Positions 12,226-23,904 of a stretch of DNA of 64,000 nt are shown in pieces (position 1 is the stretch's first letter; every line of letters starts with the position of its first letter). Both the position numbers and the translations under genes were made by a program. Source of the stretch: Aplectana chamaeleonis (lineage: Eukaryota > Nematoda > Chromadorea > Rhabditida > Cosmocercidae); assembly GCA_029168955.1 (NCBI GenBank), contig JAPDOI010001950.1:1-64000 (forward strand). Reading direction: 5' to 3'. A model generated the notes under the pieces. It was not told the origin of the DNA. It ran no database searches and worked only from the letters and a program-made list of their open reading frames with translations.

Positions 12226-13391
12226 AAGTTGGTGGAAACCCGGTGCCCCAATGTTGTTGCTTATGGCACCGAGTTTGCTTCAATCTCCGATATGGACCGC
12301 AAAGAGTCACTAGGGTTCATGCTGACTGTACTTGCACAGCTTCATATAAAATTGTGAAAGGAATAAAATTTTTTGTTTGAAAAAAACCCGAACGTACGAA
12401 AATTTGAAAAAAATCGATCTAGAAGTTTTCGAACGAACGGAAACGATTAAAGAAAATTCTCGAAAAGTGTTTGATTATATAACACACAGACGGCTGCCAC
12501 GACAAAAGGGCATATTTCCACTAGCAGGGAAAACATTCCAGCGTAGTCAGAGGTTATAAAATGAAGTGCATAGATAGAAAGCCCTGAGTGCCACCTGACA
12601 TCAGCCGAGATAAAGCAGATCAATATGTCATTTTCAGCGTGGAATTCGTTAAAAATTTCTTTCGGACCTGAAGCTGTCAGGTATGAGAAAAAACCTTATG
12701 AATAGTTTCTGTCCATATGGTGTTAGTTTTGAAGCTTTTCACTGGTACTACTCACAGCCCGAGGTTAAGACCCTCAGCTCTTCAGTGAGCCGAGAACTAG
12801 CCAGCAAACAAAACAAGTTTCGGTAATTTTTTTCATGTAAAAAAACCAAAACCCGAATGAGAAAAATCAAGTTTTTGTTTGCTTTTTGGCGGCGGGGGGG
12901 GGGGCGCAAAGACGAGCCACCCGCTGGAAGGGGGGTCGCACTCTCCCACGACCGATCCCGTTGCAGCGCCTGACCCTGTTCTAGAACTGCGACCGATCGT
13001 TCTGAACTTTTCCGAATATAAAATTAGGGCGGAGTCATTGACAGTTTTTACTACTGGTAGCACGGTCGCTCTCCTTATTCTCTTCATTTCGCAAACCTCC
13101 GAATACGCTTGAATGGTTTCTCTTGCCGACATATTGTGGCCATGGCTGGCTCGGTTTCAAGTCTACCATCATTCAATGAGAGGGAAAACTGATCCTTTAT
13201 GCCGCGTTCATGTTTTTTCTGTATATTTCATTTTTGGTCATTTTCTCGCGTGTCTATGCTAGGGACTCCAGTCGTAGTGGTACTGTGTGGTGAGGAGAAC
13301 ATGCTGTTTTCGAACGTCTCCTGTGCTTTTTTTTCGAAACTCAAAAAGGTGGTCATCTTGAGGGTCAATCAGAGCACTGGGAAGGGCTAAG
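12226..13391. other. Loop of the giant inverted repeat; nothing recognised
   Basis: Contains a 12-base G run near 12893-12904 and no identifiable gene. Proline-rich or glycine-rich frames over the G run are low-complexity artefacts. Confidence 0.45.
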
Positions 13392-14014
13392 CGCCACTCC
13401 TCAGGCACTCAACGGGTCCGACCCCAGCCCAATAGCAATCGGAACAGCGTTCGAACGCTCGAGCGGCGAAACGCTCGACGTCGGCGTAGGTCCCGACAAC
13501 TTCCGTTTGAACTCCCAGCCGTCCGTTCGAAATCACATTCGCCCACTGCATACTTCACCGCGATCGATCTGTTTCTACTCGTCATTACACGCCACAGCTC
13601 ACCGATCCGCGTCATCATTATTATCAACACCTTTTCTTGGCTCGTATATTTTATTATTGCTCCTCATATCTTTTCCTTTATAATTGTCCTCTATTTGCTT
13701 TATGATTGTCCTCTATCCTTAGTCTCTTTAACTTGCCGTTTTAGTGTTTCGTTTCGTTGTTTGTCTTTCACATGGTTCTACCGTGTAATGAATCAAATCA
13801 AATCAGATATTCTTCTTTTCCTGATCTCCATTTGATCTTCTGGGAGGGGAAGGGGACGACAAATCAATTCTACAAGGCAAATCTTACGTCGTAAACTTGA
13901 AATTCGTTAAAGTTTGTGTTCCTTCCAGAGGAGTTATTACTTAAGAGATAGAGTTCAACTCTTGTTAAACAGCTTTACCGAGGTGAGGATTGATGTTCCC
14001 AGGCGAAACGATAC

Positions 14015-14504
14015 TTAAAGGCAGTGTTCACGATAATCTCCAATTTTGAGATTATTCCCTACATTGATTAAGTGGCCCCCGGGTAGAACTAAAATGACGT
14101 AGAAATTGAGAAAAACGCACCGAAAGTACACGAAATCCTTAAGTATCACTCCGCCTCTTAAGTATCACCGGAAGTGTTTGTTGCGACAATGAAATCTTTT
14201 GTGGACTCGTCCTTTGCAACTATCTACTCTCTGTTGCTCCGTTCTTTCCTGAGGCCCCTAACTAATCCTGTTTTGCATAAATTATTCTTTTATTTTCGAT
14301 TGACTCAATTTTTCACCGGTGACAACCACCATGAACATGTTCATCCAACCGGACAACTAATCCATGTTAAAGAATAGTGTCACTAAAATACGACGTTTTA
14401 AGCGTTTCTCGCCGTTTCTTCGTAATTTTGGTAACACTTAGTGGCCAACGCATTGTTTTATGCGAAAAACTCGGGGACGAAAATCATCGTGAACACTGCC
14501 TTCA
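14015..14504 (+). mobile_element. Family A' TTAA-type element
   Basis: Begins TTAAAGGCAGTGTTCACGAT and ends ATCGTGAACACTGCCTTCA. The termini are as in family A, but the interior is different and is shared only with the copy at 58780. It is inserted in the right arm of the giant inverted repeat, where the left arm is uninterrupted. Its right terminus shares the 4-bp target with the next element. Confidence 0.75.
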
Positions 14505-14952
14505 GAGACAGGGTTCGCGATAAAATCGGTTGTTGTGCTATCCTCATGGAAAGGCAGATCTGGGCATCGAAAAAGTGAAAATAAGTAAAACAATTGGATA
14601 AAAAACGCTCAGGAACAAATTATTGCTTGGTGTCCTCCCGCCTCCAATTATCGGGATTTCTATAAAAGCCTGTTTTGTTAACTTTAATTTTGCTTCTAAA
14701 GTAATTTATGAACACTTCTGGAGACCACTGACTATTTTGACAGCAAGATAAAAGGCGAATAAACAGGCGTTAACGAAAATCTCGTTTATTAGGGGGCCGG
14801 CCGACACCAGTAATTAGCCGTTATACCTTGTTTTTGGGCGTTTTCCCCGCGAAATTCCGGTTTTTTCACTTATTTTTACTTTTGTGATGACCCAATCTAC
14901 ATTCACTAGAAGAGAGCTCAAAACTCGTTTTTATCGCGAACCCTGCCTTTAC
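14501..14952 (+). mobile_element. Family C TTAA-type element, uninterrupted copy
   Basis: Starts TTCAGAGACAGGGTTCGCGAT and ends TATCGCGAACCCTGCCTTTA. It is colinear with the copy at 49957, which carries two insertions, and so provides the empty-site reference for both. Confidence 0.75.
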
Positions 14953-14963
14953 CCATTCACGAC

Positions 14964-14989
14964 CGCGTGTCCCACTAGTGGGACACGCG
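14964..14989. repeat. Perfect 26-bp palindrome
   Basis: CGCGTGTCCCACT followed by its exact reverse complement. A degenerate second copy follows at about 15006-15030, and GACCGCGTG-type starts recur at 21427 and 58617. It probably marks part of a dispersed element. Confidence 0.7.
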
Positions 14990-15774
14990 TTGACTACCAC
15001 TTCAGACCGCGTGTCCCACCGGTGGAACACTCGAGGATCGATTTCTCCGCCGCATGACGGAATTTCCTGAACCTATTTATGGTCAACGTATTTATCTAGC
15101 CTAGAATCGACTATGAACTTCGTGGTCCGCCGGCAGCTCCACCACTACAATATATCTGACCCTTCGAATGCGGCGAGGTCGAAAACCGCAAACTTGAGTA
15201 CAGATCGCATTTTTACAGGCGATCAATGGCAAAATTGTTTCTTTTTCCCATCACTCGAGAAACCGTCTTTACTTCTAGGAGTGGTCAAATCGTATAGCAC
15301 TATTTAATGTATGACATAAATATGATTACTGATATTGCGCACCATTCCCGCGTTGAAAATCGGCTTTTCTTTCGCCCGTATTTTGTTCACAGAAATTATT
15401 TCATGCAAAGATCATCAAAGTAGAGGCTATTCGGTCCTTTTTCAGAAGTTCTGCTTGGTTATAGTTGGCGTACCATCGTAGGCCGGGGCTCCAACTTCGG
15501 TGAAATCTACCTTGAAAAGGAGCGGACGAGAAAAATAGGTCAAAAATTAGTGCAAATCTGAGAAATATAATTTCTATAAGCCTTTCCTGTCAATTGAAGA
15601 ACAAAAGATTGTCTATCATGGTAATCTACGATAATTGATGTTTCAAAGCGCTTGAGTTCAACGAACTCACGTGATTTTGTGGATGGTCTTATCTACATGG
15701 TTAAAATTTTAGGAGGCCATTTCTCTGAAAGGAAAGAGTTATGGAAGCTCAAACTTCGGCATGATGATTTTGAC
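14990..15774. other. Inside the TTAA island; no gene recognised
   Basis: Includes a short open frame beginning at 15113 that matches nothing I know. No inverted-repeat ends are visible apart from those of the flanking elements. Confidence 0.45.
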
Positions 15775-16280
15775 GCCAACAGTCGTACGATGAACAAAAA
15801 AAAGAGAACCGATCGTTTTTGTGCTTTTCCGCCTATCTTGAGAAAAGTCCTATGATGATTCCAATGATATCTCAGAAATCGTACAAGACCTTCTGGGAAC
15901 GAAGTTATGGTCCCTCAAAGATTGAGCTAGGAAAGCATGGCGGATGAGTTGTCCGATGCTTGTAACTTCCCTCTTTTGCAGCCGATGTATGCAAGCTGAC
16001 ATGAGTAAAGAGAGACTTTGAGAATGAATGGAAGAACGCGGCTATTGATCGGAAACCATCGCACATCTCACGATTTCGAGTTTTCAGTTACTCACGCCGG
16101 AGGGCGGACATTGCTCTTTTAGGGTTCCCCTTGCGCTCAAAAGGGCGATTTCGGGCTCTTTGGGGACTCTCCTGACTCGTTTTAATGCGTTCTTTCGACG
16201 TTAACTTTATAGCGTGTCCCTCCACTACCCACTCCTAGTGAAATTTCAAACACTTTTTTTATCGTGAAAGGAGCCTTTAA
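15775..16280 (+). mobile_element. Family A TTAA-type element, diverged left end
   Basis: The interior follows the family from CGCCTATCTTGAG through GATATCTC-GAAATCGTACAAGACCT to GAGCCTTTAA. The left terminus is scrambled, so the start is approximate. Its right TTAA abuts the resumed arm of the giant inverted repeat. Confidence 0.65.
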
Positions 16281-17058
16281 TAAGCTGCATGGTTTTTTGC
16301 TTAGAGGCTTTTACTTTACAATTTGTGGTGCTTATTAAGAATAGGCGACCCACCAGAGTATACAATGAAATAGGCCACTTTTTTTCGGTACGACAGACAC
16401 CTCACTTATCCACACAAGCTATTCTAGAGTGTTTGGAAAAGACAAAATCAATCCACAGCTCTAGCGCGATAGATAGTTTTCAATAAACTTCTCTATTGTG
16501 TCGTCTTATCCAACAGAATACAAAATATTTAGTTGAATCGTCAAAATAGGGTAAAAAACCTACAGAGAATCCTGAAAATTCAGCCTTATAGGTGTTTAGT
16601 AGTGATAGAGATAGATATAATAGACTTTAAGATTAATTTAGGAGTGATTTTTCTCAGGCAAAGTTGATTTGGGTCGTATTCAAACGAGGATATGCTAACC
16701 ATGTCTTTTTTTGCGTAATATACTATGGCTGACGTCACGTGGGTGAAGTGGTCTACAGTCGCGGCAGAAGCCTTTCATTTTACGCGAATGTTTTCGGTAG
16801 CGCGGCGTCACCCAAGCAGCGTCCAAACTCGTACATTCGATTTTATCGCGTTCTTTTCCTGTTCGTCTGCGTGGGTGCCGCCGCGCGACCAAAACCATTC
16901 GCGTTTCTCCTGCATTCCTCCGTTTTGAGGTGTTTTGTTTTGTGGATGCTCGTTATGGACTACTTCGTGTTGCTCTCATTTCCCATACCTTTTATTGTGA
17001 ACTGCATGCTCTTACATGCTTGCTCTAGGCGACGATTATCTCCTTTTCAAAATTTCAG

Positions 17059-17389
17059 GTAACTTATAAACAATGGGCGAATTCACAAGGGAGGTGGAGG
17101 TTTTTCTGCCTAGCTGTTCTCCTGCAAACTCAGCCAGAAGCAGCGCTTTGTTCTACTTCAATGTGGTCGTTATCTCACCAGCACCTCTTCACCTTTCCGA
17201 TGAAGAGCACCAAATGGAGGTAATATATCTTTGATAGATATTTCAGATGTTATTGTATTCAATTGCGGGGACTGTCCCACTTTTCCTGCTTCACAGGTCA
17301 TTTTTCACCCAATTTTCGCCATTGTGGGTTATTTGGGTACTGAACACGGATTTGAAGTTAATTGCCTATTCTCTGTACGGTTATTGAAG
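17059..17389 (+). CDS. First two exons of an unidentified gene; trans-splice-like start
   Basis: A strong acceptor (CAAAATTTCAG, ending 17058) lies 14 nt before an ATG (17073), the layout of a spliced-leader acceptor. Exon 1 codes 49 residues (MGEFTREVEVFLPSC at the start) and ends GAG before GTAATA at 17220. A 77-nt intron ends in TTCACAG. Exon 2 (17297-17389) continues in phase 0 for 31 residues, including GYLGTEHGFEVN, and ends AAG before GTTTAA. Both exon lengths are multiples of three. A family A element begins at intron base +3, and the RTE lies further downstream, so later exons may be far away. I recognise no domain and infer no function. An isolated remnant is the alternative. Confidence 0.5.
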
Positions 17390-17391
17390 GT

Positions 17392-17884
17392 TTAAAGGCA
17401 GTGTTCACGATGAAAATCGTTTTTCTGTTCTTCCGTCTATCTTGAAAACGGCCCCATGCTGATTCCAATGATATCTCTGAAATCGTACAAGACCTTCTGG
17501 GAACGGAGTTATGGTCTCTCAAAAAATGTGCTAAGGAAACATGGTGGACGAGTTGTCCGAGGCTTGTGACTTCCGTCTTCTGCAGCTGATGTATGCTAGC
17601 TGACGTGAGTAAAGAGAGGAGTTGAGAATGAAAGGAAGAACGGGGCCATGATTATAAATCATCGCTCATCTCACGATCTCGAGCATTCATTTGTTCACGT
17701 CGGTGGGCGTGTGTTGCGCTTTTGGGGTTTGCTTTGCGCTCGAAGTGGCAACTTCGGGCTCTTTTGGAGCTTTTCCTGGCTCGTTTTCGTGCGTTCTTTG
17801 GACGTCAACGTTACAGTGTGCTCCTCCACTACCCATTCCTAGTGGAAACTGAAACACATTTTCTATCGTGAATACTGCCTTTAA
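17392..17884 (+). mobile_element. Family A TTAA-type element, most complete copy
   Basis: The ends TTAAAGGCAGTGTTCACGAT and ATCGTGAATACTGCCTTTAA are nearly perfect. At 493 bp it is the best reference for the family. It is inserted two bases after the donor dinucleotide region of the upstream exon. Removing one TTAA plus the element restores GTTTAAGG. Confidence 0.8.
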
Positions 17885-18007
17885 GGTAGTTAGATCAAAA
17901 TCTTCGATGACTGAATTTTTATAGCTAAGGAGGTATACAAAGCGTGTTTCGCGTCTGCGGAAGCGAATTGTATTACTAGTATCTCGTGGGCCCCTATAGT
18001 GAAACTT

Positions 18008-18019
18008 AGCAGTATATCG
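18008..18019. repeat. RTE target-site duplication, left
   Basis: AGCAGTATATCG, identical to 21295-21306 on the other side of the retrotransposon. Confidence 0.9.
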
Positions 18020-21000
18020 GGGGTGTGTATACAAGTCTGTTGGTACCTGCTCGTTGGTGCCCCTGCTTCTACTGAACCCAGCAGACGTTTGAGTGTACAC
18101 AGGGAACGTTCGAGCGATATAGCGTGCACAACTATATCGCGAAAGTATCCCGCACATTGCATAAAGGTGTCGCCGTCCGGCACACTAAGGCCTCTGGTCC
18201 ATAACACCTTAGGATCCGTACCTAGGGAGTCATGGAGTCTTTGGCCACAAGCCACAATTTCGCCACCCTGAACTGTCGATCGCTGTCGAGTGATATCCAA
18301 AAAACTGCGCTATCCAGACTTCTGAGCTATTTCCATGCACCGTTTGCTGCTTTGCAGGAAACCCGCCTCAAGGATAGACCCGTCATCAGCGTCGGAGAGT
18401 ACACCATCTACTGCGGTAACGCTGACGATAGGAGAGTGGGAGGCTGTGCAATAGCTGTAAGGAAGGATTTCAATGGTATGGTCAAGGAGTTCGGCTCAAC
18501 GTCGTGTCGGAATGCATTCGTACGACTGCGGGATCACAGAGGATTCAATCTGTGGATAGTGAGTGCTCATGCGCCCACTGAAACCGCCGAAGACAATTCG
18601 AAGGATGCGTTTTATGAGGAACTCATTACGTTGCTGGCCAGGATACCTTGTCAACATGCTGTTGTCGTGGGGATTGACGCAAATGCGAAGATGGGACTTG
18701 ATCAGGAATCCGAAGTACTCGGTAAATGGTTCTACCCAGTGGAGCAAACATCGGACAATGGCTACCGCCTTGTCGACTTTTGTGAACGCAGTGGTCTGAT
18801 TATTGCATCGACATTCAAGAGGAATCATCGCCGCCATCAGCTTACGTGGCAGGGACCAACCCGGCTATCTCCAGAAGAGCAGCGGAAGCGGAAGATGACA
18901 ACTTTGAAACTACAGCTTGACTATGTCCTGACGAGGAATATTCCAGTATCGGACATTCGAAGATCTAGAGCTGTGTGGGATGTCGCATTCGATTCGGATC
19001 ACCGTCCTGTTCTGTTGAACTTCACTGCGAGGATTCATAAGAGGAAGCGAGGGGCTCAGCCTCTCCAGAGGATTGACATGACAAGTCTCAGAGATGAAGA
19101 GTGCAGAAGGAATTTCCGACAACGCGTTTCTATTCACATCGGAGTACGGACTAAGAAGAAACTTTGCGACGCGGATTCTTTTGTCAAGTGCATCCAGGAC
19201 GCTTCGAAAGAGACACTCCCGGTTGTACAGCCTAAGAAGAAGTTCGCCTACGTCTCAGAAGAAACAACATCTACCTACAACAGAGTATGTGCTCTCCGAA
19301 CTGCTGGAAACTTCGTGGAGGAGAAGCGTCTGAGGAGGAAGTTGCGTCGGCAGCTTCAAAGTGACCGCGAACGAGAGTGGACGTGTAGAGCTAAGGAGTT
19401 CGAGAAGGCTTGGGAGGAGAAGAATCCGAGGAAAGCCTACACGTTGCTGCGACAGTATAGCGGGAAGATGAAGAGATGTTCTCCTGTCTTGAACACTACC
19501 AATGGAGTTGCAGTTGGTGATGCGACGCTGCCAATATGGAAGGATTACTTCAGTTCACTACTGAATCGTCCAGCGCCATCAGTACCTGAGCTCCCGCATG
19601 TTCAGAGAGCACATTACGATGTCAGTGAGGAACCGCCGACTGAGTCTGAAGTTTTGGATTGTGTCCGGAAAATGAAGAATGGAAAGGCAGGTGGAGATGA
19701 CAACATCACTGCTGAAATGCTGAAAGCTCTTCCTCCGTCTGGGATTCGTGAAATGACCAACACCATCCGTGCCATATGGATGAGCGAAAGGATACCCGAT
19801 TCGTGGAGACATGCGATCATCGTACCTCTTCACAAGAAGCTATCCGTCACGGATCCTAAGAACTACAGAGGAATCTCTCTACTTCGTGTCATGTACAAGG
19901 TTTTAGAACGTATCATTCTCGAGCGACTTATCAAACATCGTGAAGGAACGACCAGAGATGAGCAAGCCGGTTTTCGACCTGGAAGATCGACCATCGACCA
20001 AGTGTTCGTCGTGAGAAGAGTAATTGAATCGTGGCAGCGGTTTTCGAAGCCATTACAGCTTGCTTTTTGGACTTTGAAGCCGCGTTCGACTCTCCTCATC
20101 GTGATCGATTGCTCAATGCTCTGCGAGCAGATGGAGTCCCGGAAAAGTATGTTCGGTTAATCGAGGACATGAACAAAGGAACAACAGCAGCAGTTCGTAC
20201 ACCTGTCGGATTTACGTCAGCTTTCGAGGTGAAAACAGGAGTAAGGCAAGGAGCCGTTGCAGGACCTTTTCTTTTCAACTTCGCCGTTGATGACATCATG
20301 CGTAGAGTTGCAGAACAGTTTCCTGCGGATGTGATCCTAACACCATCAGGACGCTCCCTTGTCGACCTGGAGTACGCCGACGACATTGTGTTATTCGCTG
20401 AAAACAACGCAAAACTGCAAAGGATTGTGAACCTCGTTTCGAAGTATGCCGCAGCCTATGGACTTCGTCTTCGTCCCGACAAATGCAAGCAGATGTGGGT
20501 CTCTCAGAGGCCTTCAACTGGAGTTTGTGTGGACGGACAACGTATCGAACTGGTGGACGATTTCTGTTATTTGGGCTGTTTGCTGAAGAACGATGGTAGT
20601 TATGCAGCGGATATTCGACAACGATGTGCGAAAGCTACGTCTGCATTCAATTCTCTAACCAAGTGTTTGTGGTCTACCACCATCGCGAAGGAAGTCAAGT
20701 TGCGCGTCTACCTATCCGCTATTCGCCCTATCATGATGTACGGATCGGAGACGTGGGCAGCACCGAAAACGCAGATGGAAAGGTTGGATTGCACGGAGAG
20801 GAAGCTTTTAGGCGTTTGCTTGGATATTTCTGGCCGCGTGTATGCCATAACGAAGACCTTTACAAGGAAATCGACGCAGTACATCAACGCTTGACACGAG
20901 GGAGGTGCCAGCATCTCCTAACGCCATCTCAAGCAGCAATGGAAAGTCGACTTCGACTGCTCGGGCATATACTAAGAAGAACGCCGGATCGTCTCGTACA

Positions 21001-21294
21001 ACACGCTTTAAAAATGCTTCCAAATCCTGTCTGGAAACGGCCACCTGGGCGTAGGCGAAAGTTCTGGACGGATGTGGTTAAAGAGGATTTAAAGTCACTC
21101 GGCATCGAAAGACAGTTCAGGCGCGATGTTTCGTTTCGCAGGAAATGGAATAGTGACAGCTGGATGGAATGTGTTCAAATTGTGGCTGAAGACCGTGAAA
21201 AATAGACACGGCTGACTACTAGGACGGCACACCTCGGTGAAGATGCGGAATGACCGCGTCAGGCGAAAGCCAACCGATTAAGTCAAAGTAAGTC
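18020..21294 (+). mobile_element. RTE-clade non-LTR retrotransposon, essentially full length
   Basis: The element is 3275 bp long and flanked by identical 12-bp direct repeats. It has about 210 bp of 5' leader, one long coding region with an AP-type endonuclease followed by a reverse transcriptase, and a short (about 90 bp) 3' tail ending in an AAGTC-AAAGT-AAGTC motif rather than poly(A). This architecture and size match the nematode RTE-1 group (family knowledge). Only two single-base losses break the coding region, so insertion looks recent. Confidence 0.92.
18232..21205 (+). pseudogene. RTE endonuclease/reverse transcriptase polyprotein, two frame breaks
   Basis: Residues about 10-260 form an APE-type endonuclease: ATLNCRSL, LQETRL, SAHAPTE, GIDANAKMG, QLDYVLTR and SDHRPVLLNF. 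From about residue 480 comes the reverse transcriptase: GKAGGDDNITAEML, KNYRGISLL, AGFRPGRSTIDQV, FLDFEAAFDS, GVRQGAVAGPFLFN and YADDIVLF (20372-20383). The C-terminal domain shows LLGHILRR and the tail ends at a TAG at 21203-21205. The ATG follows an in-frame TAG at 18223. Frame changes occur at a five-T run (20064-20068) and a four-T run (20806-20809), and each is explained by one missing T. All catalytic motifs I can check are intact. Family role: nicking the target and copying the RNA by target-primed reverse transcription. Confidence 0.92.
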
Positions 21295-21306
21295 AGCAGT
21301 ATATCG
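21295..21306. repeat. RTE target-site duplication, right
   Basis: AGCAGTATATCG, identical to 18008-18019. Confidence 0.9.
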
Positions 21307-21669
21307 TTCCGAGCTTCTAGTTTACAGGAAGGTTCAAACTTTATGAAGGTTCACGAGAAGCTTAAGGCATCAGACATTTTCAACCCGCTCACGACCCCGC
21401 CTAATTTTGGGTGACTGCACGTTCGGACCGCGTGCAATATTGCGTTACCGTATAGGGTATCCTACCGGTGGGACACCTGAGCTCGAATGGCACGCCACCA
21501 GAAATCTCTTCTCGTTTTCCACGTTCATAGCGAAGCTATCAATGAAATAAACATAGTACCAGAATTTCCGCACGTGGAATTCATTCTTTCTTGAGAAACA
21601 TCTGCCTGAAGTCACGGCAGGGTCAAACAGGAATATTTTTTTTTGCCACCACTGTTCCGGTGATATTCA
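21307..21669. other. No gene recognised
   Basis: A GTTTACAG acceptor-like site at about 21320 is followed by a short open stretch, too short to call an exon. A GACCGCGTG start at 21427 resembles the palindrome region at 14961. Confidence 0.4.
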
Positions 21670-22200
21670 CTCAAAGGCAACGTCCGCGCAGAAAACCACA
21701 CTCGGGTTTTTTTCACAATTCAATGTATGAACCAAGGGGAGGTAGTTGGCAAAGCTTGAAACCTTAATGCTGCGTATTCATATTGCTATATCCTCTAAAA
21801 AACCGCTCCGTGGTCTGAAAAGGCGTTTTCCTGGTCAATCATCTAACACGAGAAGTACAAGCTCTACAACAGGCTCCAACAGACCGGGGAATCCAAGATT
21901 CAATATTCTTTTATTCGAAAGACCCTCGAGTTCGGACTTATTTTTGAAGAATTTTTGACAGCAGGAAAGCGAAAAGAAATAATCATTCACAGGAAGTTAC
22001 AGGAGCTGACTCGTTTTAGACGTCCTGCATTTCCGACTTTTGTGTATCACATAAGACACACCGGAGAGACGCGGAAAAAGGGAAGCGGAAAGTTCCGGGA
22101 TTTTCAAACGAGTTTTTTTTTAAATGTGAGTGTTTTGGGTAGCATTTTTGCAATATATCACAACGTGGTGAGCCTACCGGCGCAAAATAGTGAAAAGGTT
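21670..22200 (-). mobile_element. Family E element, right end lost
   Basis: Colinear in inverted orientation with the element at 51913. Both can be translated to a similar peptide (MA-LETL, LRGL-R-FPG, SSTRS) on corresponding strands, which reflects shared ancestry and not a proven gene. The left end reads CTCAAAGGCAACGTCCGCGCA. Confidence 0.6.
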
Positions 22201-22204
22201 ATCG

Positions 22205-23372
22205 TTCCCAGCAGTTTTCGCGCTCCACAGCTAATCTAGTATGTAAACCCATGATTTTGAGATACCCTTCAAAATTAAAGGCATCGTTCACGATGAATTT
22301 CGTTTCTGGGATTTCCACTTATTATGAAAGCTCTTGCGCCCTATATTACACGCGCTCTGTCCGGGATCCATAAGCCGGGGGGTTCGCGGCGCTCTGTCCG
22401 GAAACTTTGTGGCTTTTCTCTAATGGATCTTGGAGCTGCTTGAAAAGATTTTGATAACGGTTCATCGGGGTTTGGGGCGGGGAATAAGTCCGGGAGGTGG
22501 TTCTAGGTCACGTCAATGATGTTGTCGTGTCACCAGCGCACGAAGGTTGTGACCCCAGGTGATGACGAGAGTTGAATCTCCTCCACGTACTGAGGGTGAA
22601 GTCGTTTGGCTAAAGAAAGGAAAAGAGCTCAGACTGCTCGCCGATTTTTTGGCTATTTCGATGGCAGAATGTTCAAAACCGAGAAACGTTATCCCCCAAC
22701 ATTCCCCTAAATCAGTGCACAATCGTATGAGCCTAACTATACTTTGAAGGTTTTGGTGGACTGAAATGCACATACAGCTCAATACTGTTTTGGAGTGGTT
22801 AGAGATGTGACGAAATAGTGCTATAGTGATGGAGGCCCAGGTGGTCGTACTTTGTGCTCCGGTTCTTTTTTTATATGGAAGGATAGGTTGAAAAAACAGC
22901 GAAAAACCATAGAAAACTGTTGTTTACGTCCAAAATTTCCCCAATTGTTGTGCGCGCGAAACGCGCACCAGATTTGGTTTTGAATCGGCCACGCGCGCTA
23001 CCCGTTTTTCTAAATCTAAGTTCAGGCTGAAAGTAGAAATTAGCTCTAAATTGCATTGAAAAGAGCGTAAAAAGTTGTATATACTACCCGAAAATGGTTT
23101 GTAATGGTTTCCTAAAATTTGAGCAAATTTTGAAAAACCGCAAGTTCTCTCTGTTAATCTCCTTTTTTTTCAGACGGCGTTCACGATCTTCTGCTACCAG
23201 ATAAAATTGAGCTAGGGAGCTCATTTTTGGACAGGAGGCTGGAAATGGATGCAGGTCGCTCCTATTCGAATTTGAACTCGATACCTTTACTTTGAATGGT
23301 ACCTCAAAATCGTGGGTTTACATACTAAATTAGCCGTGGAGCACGACAACTCCTTTTTTCTGCTACGGCTCT
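22205..23372. mobile_element. Family D inverted-repeat element
   Basis: Ends of about 90 bp are inverted relative to each other, sharing TAGTATGTAAACCCA and GATTTTGAG. The inner right part (22920-23290) recurs at 25398-25800 in reverse and at 26826-27160 forward, including a GCGCGAAACGCGC-type hairpin and a GGCGTTCACGATCTT-like block. No coding sequence. Confidence 0.5.
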
Positions 23373-23453
23373 GGAGACCGGGGTGTGTGGGTGAAATCGC
23401 AGCCAATCAACACAGTTCGTCTAAGGTAAGCATTGAACTTGTCAGAATTCGTA

Positions 23454-23802
23454 CTCATGACACGTCATCGATCGATAATCAATATTATTGATTTTCGTGC
23501 TTTTGCACAAAATGCGGCGAACAGTGGTGATTGCTTTTGGGATAGGTTTTCTTGGTTGAGGAATTTTGCTCATCAGTCATTATCGATAAATACCTATCAA
23601 TAATATTGATTTTTTCGACTGTTGCACAAAATGCCGTAATGATTTTTGATTGTTGATGGCTCTTAGTCATTTAATTGGGAAATTCTTCTCATCATGCAAG
23701 ATCAAATATTATGATCAATAATATCGATTTTGCACATTCGCACCGAATGCGGCAATGAGTTTTATTTTTTATGGTTGTAAGTCATAGGTTTCAAAATTTT
23801 TA
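23454..23802. repeat. Three tandem copies of a 115-119-bp unit
   Basis: Units start CTCAT at 23454, 23569 and 23688, with the next start at 23803. Each has a CAATA-TATTGATTTT core, a GCACAAAATGC-like block and an AGTCAT block. They are diverged, so this is an old array. Confidence 0.7.
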
Positions 23803-23904
23803 CTCATACGACAATATCGTCTGTTAGATGTTTCATTATTCCAAAATGGAAATCGTTGAGCAAAATTGAAGTCAGAAAGGGAACCTCTGGGAAAAATATG
23901 TGAA

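Larger units (their letters stand above)
10630..16825. repeat. Giant inverted repeat, about 1.15-kb arms
   Basis: The left arm is 10630-11781. The right arm is split: 13392-14014 pairs with 11168-11781, and 16284-16825 pairs with 10630-11165. The split in the right arm is an insertion of TTAA-type elements (14015-16280). The 1.6-kb loop contains another family A copy. Both arms share CTCGAGCGTTCGAACGCT-like and GGGGTCGGACCCGTTGAG-like stretches. No coding sequence is apparent. It is probably a decayed foldback or non-autonomous DNA transposon. Confidence 0.65.

Noticed and set aside
12893..12904. G run as a regulatory quadruplex
   Set aside because: A single run without the spaced G-tracts needed. 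No gene nearby.
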